Shown here piece by piece: positions 5,148 to 13,057 of a DNA stretch of 22,933 nucleotides. The stretch's first letter is position 1; the number at the start of each line of letters is the position of its first letter. The stretch comes from CAYOFK01 sp964403185 (GTDB lineage: Bacteria; Bacteroidota; Bacteroidia; Bacteroidales; VadinHA17). The stretch is taken from contig CAYOFK010000024.1 of NCBI GenBank assembly GCA_964403185.1, positions 1 through 22,933 of the forward strand. The letters are read 5' to 3'. The position numbers and the translations under genes were made by a program. The notes below the pieces were generated by a model. The model was not told where the DNA came from. It saw nothing but the letters and a program-made list of their open reading frames with translations, and ran no database searches.

Positions 5148-5516
5148 TATTTTAAGACCCGTATATCCGCTTCCGGACCGGAGCATGAGGTTTCTGTTCA
5201 AGCAAAACCACACATGGAGCAAAAAGTTCAGGACTCCAGTCCCCTCCTTCCTGATGATCTCATTTCAACAGGCTTGCAGGAACCTGGCGGCACTTTTAGT
5301 CGCGGGAATGATGGATGGGAAAAAACCGTGTATGCCGCAGAAATACTGAATGATCATTATGCACGGAACCTCACGATGGCATCAGATGGCAACATCTGTT
5401 TTACAGGCTCTGTGAATGGCATTTATGGGATACACCGGACTGAATACAGTCAGGGCAAACTGCAAATACCTGAACTTCTGCCGGCGGAGATACATTATCT
5501 TGATTCCTATTATTAA
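5148..5516 (+). pseudogene. decayed PD40 (TolB-like beta-propeller) protein
   Basis: The frame keeps two separate pieces of a PD40 beta-propeller protein. The first (LLPDDLISTGLQEPGGTFS, near 5247-5303) matches the opening PGxISTGLxExGGxFSPDG blade of such proteins. The second (NLTMASDGNICFTG to ELLPAEIHYLDSYY, near 5370-5513) matches a later blade of the form ASDGTLYFTGxxxGxxGIYRxEYxxGxYxxPExLPxEI. The sequence between them and after TAA 5514-5516 is missing, as are any signal peptide and the remaining blades. An ATG at 5214 would give a 100-residue protein, but the blades are too short to fold. I read it as an internally deleted, 3'-truncated relic of a periplasmic or lipoprotein PD40 gene. 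Confidence 0.55.
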
Positions 5517-5551
5517 CTCTATATATCCAGGCATACCTTGAGTATTTATCA

Positions 5552-5581
5552 GAAACCCTGGCAATAAAATGTCAGGGTTTC
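5552..5581. terminator. bidirectional intrinsic terminator-like hairpin
   Basis: GAAACCCTGGCA and TGTCAGGGTTTC form a 12-bp stem (one G-T pair) around the loop ATAAAA. It sits between the plus-strand PD40 relic and the minus-strand dcp gene, so it can end transcription from both sides. The A/T-rich GAAA and TTTC ends supply short U tracts in either direction. Confidence 0.65.
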
Positions 5582-5605
5582 TTCATGTTGTGTGCCAGGG
5601 TTGAT

Positions 5606-7714
5606 TTATCGCAGTCCCCTTTTCTTTAACAATGGTATTATATCTGGCTTGCTGCCGCGAAACCTCAGGTACAATTCCATGGGATCTTCGGTGCCCCCCT
5701 TTTCAAGAATATTTTTTCTGAACGATGCCGCCGTGGTCTGATCGAAGATATCACCTGTTGCTTTAAATGCCTCAAAAGCATCGGCATCGAGTACTTCTGC
5801 CCAGATATAACTATAATATCCTGCTGAATACCCCCCTGCAAAGATATGACTGAAATAGGGACTTCTGTATCGAACAACAATTTCAGGAATCAATCCGGCA
5901 TGATCCATAGAGATCTTTTCAAATTCATTCACTCCCATATCAGTCGGTTCTTCCAGGGCATGCCAGTCCATATCAAGAAAGGCGGCAGAAAGGTATTCAA
6001 CTATAATGAATCCCTGGTTAAAATGACTGCTCTTCTGAAGTTTTTCAACCAATTCATCAGGAATAGCTTCACCGGTTTCAAAGTGCTTTCCATAACTCCT
6101 GATCACCTCCGGGGAGGCGGCCCAATTTTCCATGATCTGTGATGGCAGTTCAACAAAGTCTCTGGAGACACTGGTTCCTGAGAGTCCCTGGTAGGTACAT
6201 TTTGATAGCAGGCCGTGGAGGGCATGTCCGAATTCATGGTACATGGTGCTCACTTCCTCAAAACTGAGCAATGCAGGATCATCACCTGAAGGAGAAGTGA
6301 AATTAAAAACCGTTGTAATGACCGGAGTCACAGTTTCACCATCCTTAACATATTGTTTCCTGTAACTGCTCATCCAGGCCCCTCCTCTTTTGCTGGCTCT
6401 TGGATGGAAGTCCATATAGAGGATGCCCACATGGGATCCGTCTGCTTCCAGGACCTCAAAGGCCTGGGCATCTTCATGTGGTTTGGGCAGGTTTTCGAGC
6501 ACCCTGACCTTCAGTCCGTATAACTTATTAACCACCTCAAAAAGGCCGTTACGAACGGTTTCCAGCTCGAAATAAGGCCGGATACTTTCCTCATCAAGGT
6601 CGTATTTTTCTTTCCTCAGCTTTTCAGAATAATACCACCAGTCCCATGGCTCCAGTTTAAACCCGCCTTCCCCGGCATCGATCATTTTTTGAAGATCAAC
6701 AGCTTCAGTCCTGGCAACCGGTAGTGCCGCATCCATGATCTCATTCATAAAGCTGTACACTGTTTCAGGCGTTTTTGCCATGTTGTTATCGAGTATGTAA
6801 CCGGCATGGCTTTTATATCCCAGCAGGTGCGCTTTTTCCACTCTGAGGTTGACTATTTCTGCTACAATATCCTTATTGTCATTCTCATTCTGATTATCCC
6901 CCCTGTTGATATAGCCCTTGAATATTTTTTCTCTCAGCGTGCGGTTGTCAGCATATTGCAGAAAAGGGATCAGGCTGGGTTTATGTAAGGTAAACGCCCA
7001 GGCAGGTTTGCCTTCCCCGGTTTCCTTATATGCCGAATTAATAACCACCTCAGGAAGTCCCGCGAGGCCGGCTTCGTTTTCAATGACCATTTCGAATTCA
7101 TTGGTTTCGGCAAGTACATTCTCTCCAAATTGCAGGGAGAGTAATGAAAGTTTCTTATTGATCTCCCTGATCTTTTCCTGGTCTTCAGGCGACAGGTTGG
7201 CTCCTCCGCGGACAAAAGTTTTATGTGTTTCCTCAAGAAGGCGGTTTTGTTCCGGGGTCAGGTCCAGGTCATCTTTCTGTCCATAAACAGCTTTTACCTT
7301 TGCGAACAGATCAGGATTCAGTCTGATGTTATCACTGTGCTGTGAGATAAGGGGAGAAATTTCTTTCGCCACAGCCTGTAATTCCTCATTAGTATTACAC
7401 GACATCATGTTATTAAAGACTGCATTCACCTTTTTGAGCAAGGTTCCGCTTTCATCCAGTGCGGCAAAAGTATTCTCAAAACTTGCAGGCTTCTGGTTGT
7501 TAATAATGGCATCCACTTCCATCTCCTGGTTTTTGATACCCTGCTTAAATGCGGGCAGGAAATGTTCGGTTTCAATCAGGTCAAAAGGCGGCACCCCAAA
7601 AGGTGTATCATACTCACTGTAAAAAGGATTTCCCTCGTTCATTCCGGAATCTTTGGTGGTGTTGCACCCTGAGAAAAGGGCAACAGTTAAAAGTAAATAA
7701 ATTAGTTTGTTCAT
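5606..7714 (-). CDS. dcp: peptidyl-dipeptidase Dcp-like M3 metallopeptidase (lipoprotein)
   Basis: The 702-residue protein has a lipoprotein signal (LLTVALFSGC, Cys at 17) and the full length of an M3 oligopeptidase. The zinc site HEFGH is at 493-497 (TMYHEFGHALHG) with the third ligand Glu in RDFVELPSQIMENW near 522. Other M3 hallmarks are the FHPRASKRGGAW segment around 436-447 and the PYFSHIFAGGYSAGYYSY region near the C-terminus. Dcp removes C-terminal dipeptides from short peptides; a lipidated form would work in the periplasm, recycling peptide nutrients. The gene is convergent with the PD40 relic across a shared hairpin and is 189 bp downstream of a DUF1080 gene on the same strand. A TACATTTA box at 7748-7755 (minus strand) could be its own -7 element. 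Confidence 0.95.
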   Translation of the reverse strand: MNKLIYLLLTVALFSGCNTTKDSGMNEGNPFYSEYDTPFGVPPFDLIETEHFLPAFKQGIKNQEMEVDAIINNQKPASFENTFAALDESGTLLKKVNAVFNNMMSCNTNEELQAVAKEISPLISQHSDNIRLNPDLFAKVKAVYGQKDDLDLTPEQNRLLEETHKTFVRGGANLSPEDQEKIREINKKLSLLSLQFGENVLAETNEFEMVIENEAGLAGLPEVVINSAYKETGEGKPAWAFTLHKPSLIPFLQYADNRTLREKIFKGYINRGDNQNENDNKDIVAEIVNLRVEKAHLLGYKSHAGYILDNNMAKTPETVYSFMNEIMDAALPVARTEAVDLQKMIDAGEGGFKLEPWDWWYYSEKLRKEKYDLDEESIRPYFELETVRNGLFEVVNKLYGLKVRVLENLPKPHEDAQAFEVLEADGSHVGILYMDFHPRASKRGGAWMSSYRKQYVKDGETVTPVITTVFNFTSPSGDDPALLSFEEVSTMYHEFGHALHGLLSKCTYQGLSGTSVSRDFVELPSQIMENWAASPEVIRSYGKHFETGEAIPDELVEKLQKSSHFNQGFIIVEYLSAAFLDMDWHALEEPTDMGVNEFEKISMDHAGLIPEIVVRYRSPYFSHIFAGGYSAGYYSYIWAEVLDADAFEAFKATGDIFDQTTAASFRKNILEKGGTEDPMELYLRFRGSKPDIIPLLKKRGLR

Positions 7715-7903
7715 AGCAGGTAATTATTGGTTTGGATTTTCAATTTATAAATGTATCTTTTTCCTAAACCGGTCCTGAATATTAAATGATATTATAAAAC
7801 AGTTTTATGTAAAAAGTCTAAGGGTCACAGAGCCAAAAGCTAATAAACTTATTTCAGGACAAGACACTTTTCGACTTTTCTATTCTTGAGCCCTTGGCCT
7901 CTC

Positions 7904-8635
7904 TCACAATTCCCTGATCTTGATATTCCTGAACCACACATCATCACCATGATCCTGAAGTCCGATATAGCCTTCTTCGGCCGTATTGATAAAGTTAGGC
8001 CAGTCCCTGAATTTAGAGTTTGCACACATTTCTTTCCAGTCGTCGGTCCAGAGGTGGTATTCAAGTACATTTTCGCCATTCATGGAGTGCACAACTGTAC
8101 CCCTGTAAACGATTATTGAAACCTGGTTCCATTCACCGGCAGGCCTGGCATTCTGAGGGACCGCCGGTATCAGATCATACAGGGCCCCTGCCTGTCTGTT
8201 CCCGTTTTTACCCAGTTTAGCATCAGGATGCCTTTGGTTATCAAGGATTTGCATCTCAGGTGATGATTTATAGATTGGATCGCCGGGCACTTCCCTGGCC
8301 AGGTAAAAGATTCCACTGTTTCCGCCTTCAGACACTTTCCATTCCAGGGACAATTCAAAATTCGCATATTTCTTTTTGGTGATTATATCACCCCCACTGC
8401 CTCCGGCTTCTCCCCTGCTGGAACCTTGCACCTTAAGAGTGCCATTTTCGATTACCCATCCTGTGTCCGGAAATTCATCTTTTCCATAAGCCCGGAAATT
8501 TTCTGTTGATGTTCCATCGAACAGGATAGTCCAGTCTTCACCGGCTGTTGCCGTTACACTTTTTTTTGACGAACCACATGAAACTGTGAGCAGTATCAAT
8601 GAGGTCAAAAAGATCAGATTACGTAAATTTCTCAT
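7904..8635 (-). CDS. DUF1080 lipoprotein (3-keto-disaccharide hydrolase family)
   Basis: The 243-residue protein starts with a lipoprotein signal (LILLTVSC, Cys 20) and then a single DUF1080 (PF06439) concanavalin-like domain. Family marks are WTILFDGTS near 35-43, GWVIENGTL at 59-67, EWKVSEGGNSGIFYL at 98-112 and the C-terminal GYIGLQDHGDDVWFRNIKI. DUF1080 proteins of Bacteroidota act in the periplasm on 3-keto glycosides, cleaving the bond after a Gfo/Idh enzyme has oxidised C3. The Gfo/Idh gene ends 35 bp upstream on the same strand, so the two are probably one operon and consecutive enzymes. AAAGGA just before the ATG is a fair ribosome site. The glycoside specificity is not readable from the sequence. 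Confidence 0.88.
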   Translation of the reverse strand: MRNLRNLIFLTSLILLTVSCGSSKKSVTATAGEDWTILFDGTSTENFRAYGKDEFPDTGWVIENGTLKVQGSSRGEAGGSGGDIITKKKYANFELSLEWKVSEGGNSGIFYLAREVPGDPIYKSSPEMQILDNQRHPDAKLGKNGNRQAGALYDLIPAVPQNARPAGEWNQVSIIVYRGTVVHSMNGENVLEYHLWTDDWKEMCANSKFRDWPNFINTAEEGYIGLQDHGDDVWFRNIKIREL

Positions 8636-8670
8636 ATTCCTTTAGTTTTAGATTAATAACTGGGATTGAC

Positions 8671-10161
8671 CTATTCCGGCATTTCAGGAAGATTCCATCC
8701 ATCCCTGTAAGTATGCCTGATCAATTCCCGGGAAAATGCTCTGGCATTAAGGGGCTCGGTCCATTTTTTATTAAAGGTAGGATGTCCGTCATGTATCCTG
8801 AAGTCATCTTCAATGCAGATCTTCACGGTTTCTGAATCGCTGATATTGGTGAACCTCATGTTCGGGCCATCCCAACGCAATTCCTTATTAAGACCTTGCA
8901 GCCTTACAGCCAGCACTCCCATGACCACCATTTCGTTAAAAGGTCCTGCTTCACTGAATGGAGAGGCAGTTTCTACACGGTCTTTTGGATTTTCCTTACA
9001 GGCCCTGACCCAGTCCATCTCGTGGCTGGCTTCCACGCGGCGCACTTTTTTCGGTGCATCAGGAATCCGGCCCGACAGCAACCATGGATCTTTTCCATAA
9101 CAACCACAGATCAGTTTATCCTTTGCACCATGGAATATGACACCGCCACCGGCATCATTCATATTTCTACCCTCCGGCCAGGCTTCGGGCTTTCTGGGTT
9201 GTAATCCTCCATCATACCAGGTAACCTCAACTTCAGGTAAATTGATCTTCATATCCGACAGTTTTTCTCTCTGAGGGAAAGTCAGTGTTACCATCTCAGC
9301 ATTTGGAGCACAATCTGTAAGCAGGAGGGTTGAACTGCCCTGGGCCTTAGTGGGATACCTGAGTTTCAATCCGACAAAAACCGGGTGCAGTATATGGCAT
9401 GCCATATCACCAAGGGCGCCCGTACCGAAATCCCACCATCCGCGCCAGTTCCATGGGTGATATATTGCATTATAGGGACGGACATTGGCCGGACCGATAA
9501 AAAGATCCCAATCCAGTGTATCCGGCACGGTCATTTCTTCTTTTGGCCGGTTCAATCCCTGCGGCCAGATAGGCCGGTCTGTAAATGCTTCCACTTTCGT
9601 TACATCTCCAATCTCTCCATTCCAGAGCCATTCCCGAACCAGGTTGACACCTTCCCCCGATGAACCCTGGTTGCCCATACTTGTGGCAACATTGTGCTTT
9701 TCAGCAAGTTTGGTCAGAAGGCGTGATTCATATACCGAATGGGTTAATGGTTTTTGTAAGTACACATGCTTGTCCATAGCAATTGCCCGGGCAGCAGTGA
9801 TGCCATGGGTATGATCTGCTGTAGCAATTACAACGGCATCAATCTTTTTTCCCATTTCATCATACATCTTCCTGAAGTCTTTATATTTTTTGGCTTTTGG
9901 GTAATAATCAAAGACCCGGCCGGCATATTTAAAGTCCACATCGCAAAGTGCAACAATATTCTGGTCCTTGATGTTTTTGAGGTTGCCAAACCCCATACCA
10001 CCCACGCCAATTCCCGCAATATTCAGTTTATCGCTGGGAGGAGTATGGCCTAGTCCGCTCACTACAAAGGAAGGTACAATGGTGAGGCCTGCCGATGCAA
10101 GGGCGGTTTTACCCATGAAATTACGTCGTGAAATTCCCGGGTTTTCTTTTTCTTCAGTCAT
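8671..10161 (-). CDS. Tat-exported Gfo/Idh/MocA-family oxidoreductase
   Basis: I placed the start at ATG 10161, giving 496 residues, because it puts the twin-arginine motif SRRNFMG at residues 11-17, followed by a hydrophobic stretch (TALASAGLTIVPSFVV). The ATG 48 bp upstream is in frame and possible. The Rossmann motif GIGVGGMG is at 50-57, and QKPLTHSVYE at 136-144 stands for the EKP motif of the family. The C-terminal domain has GALGDMACHILHP at 248-260, whose His residues fit the catalytic region. Such exported NAD-dependent enzymes, carrying tightly bound cofactor after Tat folding, oxidise C3 of glycosides. The following DUF1080 gene supports this role. The upstream region is divergent to a membrane glycosyltransferase gene. 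Confidence 0.9.
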   Translation of the reverse strand: MTEEKENPGISRRNFMGKTALASAGLTIVPSFVVSGLGHTPPSDKLNIAGIGVGGMGFGNLKNIKDQNIVALCDVDFKYAGRVFDYYPKAKKYKDFRKMYDEMGKKIDAVVIATADHTHGITAARAIAMDKHVYLQKPLTHSVYESRLLTKLAEKHNVATSMGNQGSSGEGVNLVREWLWNGEIGDVTKVEAFTDRPIWPQGLNRPKEEMTVPDTLDWDLFIGPANVRPYNAIYHPWNWRGWWDFGTGALGDMACHILHPVFVGLKLRYPTKAQGSSTLLLTDCAPNAEMVTLTFPQREKLSDMKINLPEVEVTWYDGGLQPRKPEAWPEGRNMNDAGGGVIFHGAKDKLICGCYGKDPWLLSGRIPDAPKKVRRVEASHEMDWVRACKENPKDRVETASPFSEAGPFNEMVVMGVLAVRLQGLNKELRWDGPNMRFTNISDSETVKICIEDDFRIHDGHPTFNKKWTEPLNARAFSRELIRHTYRDGWNLPEMPE

Positions 10162-10338
10162 GATAGAAAGTTTTAATTTTATGATGTAAGAAGTGTTTTC
10201 ATTGTGCATAACATTGGAGGGTCTAATTTAATAAATTATCAGTAGTGTCCGTTAATAATTCAGGAATATGAAAGGAAAAAATCATATATTTCAATTATTT
10301 TTATGCAAGAGATATGAAGCAATCCACGATCAATAGAC

Positions 10339-11934
10339 ATGTATGATCGCCTGCCTTTATCCCGGACAATCAAAACAGGAAATTTCAGGAAACTAAATTA
10401 CTTTCCGAAATATTCCATTCTGCTTTTTCTTGTCATTTTTACCGGGTTATTTTTTTATTATTCCTATCATAACATCCTGTTTTTCAGGCCACAGGGCCTG
10501 CATCAGTGGCGGCAGAGCGACTGCCTTTCACTCACTTACAACTATTTCCATAATGGGAATAATTTCTTCAAACCGTCTATACATAACCTGGCGGGAGACG
10601 GCTCCGGAAGGACCGCTACGGATTTTCCCCTGATATATTTTCTGGTGGCTCAGTTATGGAAAATCTTTGGTGCCAAAGAATACCTGTATAGACTGGTAGT
10701 GATGCTGATCATGTTTACAGGCCTGGCCATGCTGTTTAAAACCGCCGAACAGCTGTTAAAAGACAGCATTTGGGCCATGTTACTTGTTCTGGTTCTGTTT
10801 TCATCGCCCACTCTTGTGTTTTATACAAATAACTTCCTGATGGATATTCCAGCATTGGGACTGATCTTTGTGGCCTGGTATTTTGTTTACAAATTTCTTT
10901 CCACTCAACGGAATATCAATATATATTTAGCCCTTTTGTTTTTCCTTATTGCCGGCTTGCTGAAAATATCCGCCCTGTTAAGCTTCATTGCCTTCTTTAT
11001 CATTTACCTGTATGATCTTCTCTGCAAAAAGGATGGATCTGCCACAAAATTGTTTCCCCGTGGAAAAAACTATCTCATTCCTTTCTTATCAGTTTTTTTT
11101 CTTATCGCTTTCTGGTATGTTTACGCCCATATCTACAACCAGTATAACAACAAGGGATATTTCCTGATAGGGATCCTGCCGGTATGGGATGTGTCAGAAG
11201 ACACTTTTGCCAGGATGATGGATGCCATAAGATACCATATCAGGGACGACTACTTTCATCCCCGCCTGAGCCTGGTACTGGTTTTATGCTGGCTAACCAT
11301 TGTAACTTTTTACAAGAGAATAAACCGTTTACTTATTGCAATGGTCCTGCTCACAAGCTTCGGAATGACTCTCTATCTGATATTGTTTTTCCAGGCCCTT
11401 GAAAGTCACGATTATTATACCATCAACCTGATGGTGTTGGTTCCAATGGTGATCCTCACATTTCTGTTACTGATTAAAGAACAGATCCCTGTAGTATTTG
11501 GATCCATCTACACCAAGATAATTGTTTCAGGCCTGCTTCTGTTTTGTTTTGGCTTTGCCAATACCCGGATGGGATACAGGTATAGTGACCATGGATGGGA
11601 GAATGAGAACAGAACAAAATACACTTACGCATTTGAGACGATTGAGCCCTACCTCGAATCCATCGGCATTAAAAAGGAGGACACCGTTATCTGTTATCCC
11701 GATCCCAGCATTAATATTACCCTGTACCTTATGAACCGTAAAGGCTGGACCAGCTTTAATCTGCATGAGGATCCGGAGGTTGTAGCCGAAAAAATTCAGC
11801 AGGGGGCAAAATACCTGATAAGCTACGAAAAGGAAGGAACTGACCTTGATATCTTTAAAACTTTCCTCGGGCCAAAAACAGGACGCTATAAAAATGTGAC
11901 CATTTATTCACTGAAACATGCTGGAACAGATTAG
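10339..11934 (+). CDS. GT39/ArnT-like integral membrane glycosyltransferase
   Basis: This 531-residue polytopic protein has about ten to twelve hydrophobic helices. Just after the first helix comes a periplasmic loop with the acidic motif HQWRQSDCLSL (55-65, Asp 61) and then TATDFPLIYFLVAQLWKIFG. This layout is characteristic of the PMT/ArnT superfamily (GT39/GT83), in which an early loop aspartate acts on a polyprenyl-phosphate sugar donor. The C-terminal roughly 130 residues after the last helix form a soluble domain (VICYPDPSINITLYLMNRKGWTS onwards). The acceptor could be lipid A, a glycan or a protein, and neighbours do not decide. It stands alone on the plus strand, divergent from the Gfo/Idh gene. 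A TATATTTC box at 10285-10292 is a weak promoter candidate. Confidence 0.8.
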   Translation: MYDRLPLSRTIKTGNFRKLNYFPKYSILLFLVIFTGLFFYYSYHNILFFRPQGLHQWRQSDCLSLTYNYFHNGNNFFKPSIHNLAGDGSGRTATDFPLIYFLVAQLWKIFGAKEYLYRLVVMLIMFTGLAMLFKTAEQLLKDSIWAMLLVLVLFSSPTLVFYTNNFLMDIPALGLIFVAWYFVYKFLSTQRNINIYLALLFFLIAGLLKISALLSFIAFFIIYLYDLLCKKDGSATKLFPRGKNYLIPFLSVFFLIAFWYVYAHIYNQYNNKGYFLIGILPVWDVSEDTFARMMDAIRYHIRDDYFHPRLSLVLVLCWLTIVTFYKRINRLLIAMVLLTSFGMTLYLILFFQALESHDYYTINLMVLVPMVILTFLLLIKEQIPVVFGSIYTKIIVSGLLLFCFGFANTRMGYRYSDHGWENENRTKYTYAFETIEPYLESIGIKKEDTVICYPDPSINITLYLMNRKGWTSFNLHEDPEVVAEKIQQGAKYLISYEKEGTDLDIFKTFLGPKTGRYKNVTIYSLKHAGTD

Positions 11935-12021
11935 AAAGCAGGTGGTTTTGACAGCATCATGAGAATCTGCAACCTCAGCCTCAGCCTGAACCTTTATCCC
12001 TCTATTCCATTATTTCAATTC

Positions 12022-12864
12022 CTAAAACCCCATCTTCCTGATATACTCCAGACTGATTTTCGCACTTTCCAGGGGCGGATAATCCCTGCAGGTATCCTGC
12101 TCCACAAAATAATACTTCATTCCGGCCTGCTTTTGCAGTGAAAATATTCTCTCAAAATCCAGGATTCCGTTCCCAATCTCGGTTTCATATTGTTCTCCCT
12201 CAGCCATCATGTCTTTCACATGCCATAATTCAAAACGTCCGGGCGCTTTCTTAAAATAGTCCCAGGGATCAATGCCTGCTTTTTTGATCCAATACAGGTC
12301 CAGTTGCATGCACACCAGGCCGGGATCGGTTCCGTCAAGCAAAATATCATAAGGAATGATCCCGTCAATTTTCTTAAATTCCCCGGCATGATTATGGAAA
12401 CCGAACCGAATGTCATTTTTCCTAAAAATCTCACCAAATTTATTATAGGCTTCCGCCCCTTTTTTAAATGCATCCAGGCTGCTTGTATCCATGGAAGGTT
12501 TAATGACATATTCTAAACCGGCTTCGGCGGCATCGGAGGCGGTTTTTTCAAGGTTCTCATGGTTCACGGCATTGTGGCTGCTGATCAGTTTCATACCGGA
12601 TGATTCCACAGCTGCTTTGAATTTTGCAGGAGCCATACCATAGAACCTGCCATTGGAATAACTGGCCGCTTCAACCACTTCATAACCCATCTTTGCGATG
12701 GACTCAAGGGTGCCTTCCGGATCCTTGTTCATATCGTCACGTACGGTATAAAGGATCAATCCATAGGGTGCACTCTTCGGGATGGAACAAGAACTCAGAG
12801 GAAGTATCATACTGCCAGCTGCCACGGCAGTGGTGGTTTTAATAAAATCTCTTCTTGAAGTCAT
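12022..12864 (-). CDS. Tat-exported sugar isomerase/epimerase-like TIM-barrel protein
   Basis: The 280-residue protein begins with the twin-arginine motif TSRRDFIK (RR 4-5). A hydrophobic stretch follows, ending at LSSCS with a Cys at 26, so it may be a Tat-exported lipoprotein. The rest is an AP-endonuclease-2-like (PF01261) TIM barrel. Metal or catalytic candidates are E65 (VVEAASY), H157 and H159 in FGFHNHAGEF, E162, D189 (QLDLYW), H215-K217-D218 (WHVKDM) and E255 (FVEQD). Periplasmic proteins of this family act in the 3-keto glycoside route as hydratases or epimerases of 3-keto intermediates. The Gfo/Idh and DUF1080 genes 2 kb away fit that reading, though this gene is convergent with the glycosyltransferase and not in their operon. 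Confidence 0.82.
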   Translation of the reverse strand: MTSRRDFIKTTTAVAAGSMILPLSSCSIPKSAPYGLILYTVRDDMNKDPEGTLESIAKMGYEVVEAASYSNGRFYGMAPAKFKAAVESSGMKLISSHNAVNHENLEKTASDAAEAGLEYVIKPSMDTSSLDAFKKGAEAYNKFGEIFRKNDIRFGFHNHAGEFKKIDGIIPYDILLDGTDPGLVCMQLDLYWIKKAGIDPWDYFKKAPGRFELWHVKDMMAEGEQYETEIGNGILDFERIFSLQKQAGMKYYFVEQDTCRDYPPLESAKISLEYIRKMGF

Positions 12865-12997
12865 GATGGTATTATTGTTTTTTTCAGAATGGATCTAAGG
12901 TTTCATCTCCATAAATGTAGCCATATTTATTAAAAACAAAAGAACAACACAGCCCTGAATTATTTCATCCCCCGATAATATTGACGCGCCTCATGTG

Positions 12998-13024
12998 TTG
13001 TAAAACATATTTTTAGTACTTTTA
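12998..13024 (+). promoter_or_regulatory. candidate promoter for pckA
   Basis: TTG at 12998-13000 is followed 16 bp later by TACTTTTA at 13017-13024, seven of eight matches to TAnnTTTG. An alternative -7-like TAGTTTTC at 13023-13030 lies 22 bp from the same TTG. Spacing is a little off the usual 19-20 bp in both cases, so this is tentative. Confidence 0.3.
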
Positions 13025-13057
13025 GTTTTCCTGTCCTTTAAATTAACAAAATTAGTT

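Noticed and set aside
10161..10209. 16-residue extension of the Gfo/Idh protein
   Set aside because: It would push the twin-arginine motif from residue 12 to 28; the later ATG gives the usual Tat signal position.
10240..10260. IS end-like AGTGTCCGTTAA upstream of the glycosyltransferase gene
   Set aside because: No matching inverted end, transposase or target duplication is present nearby.
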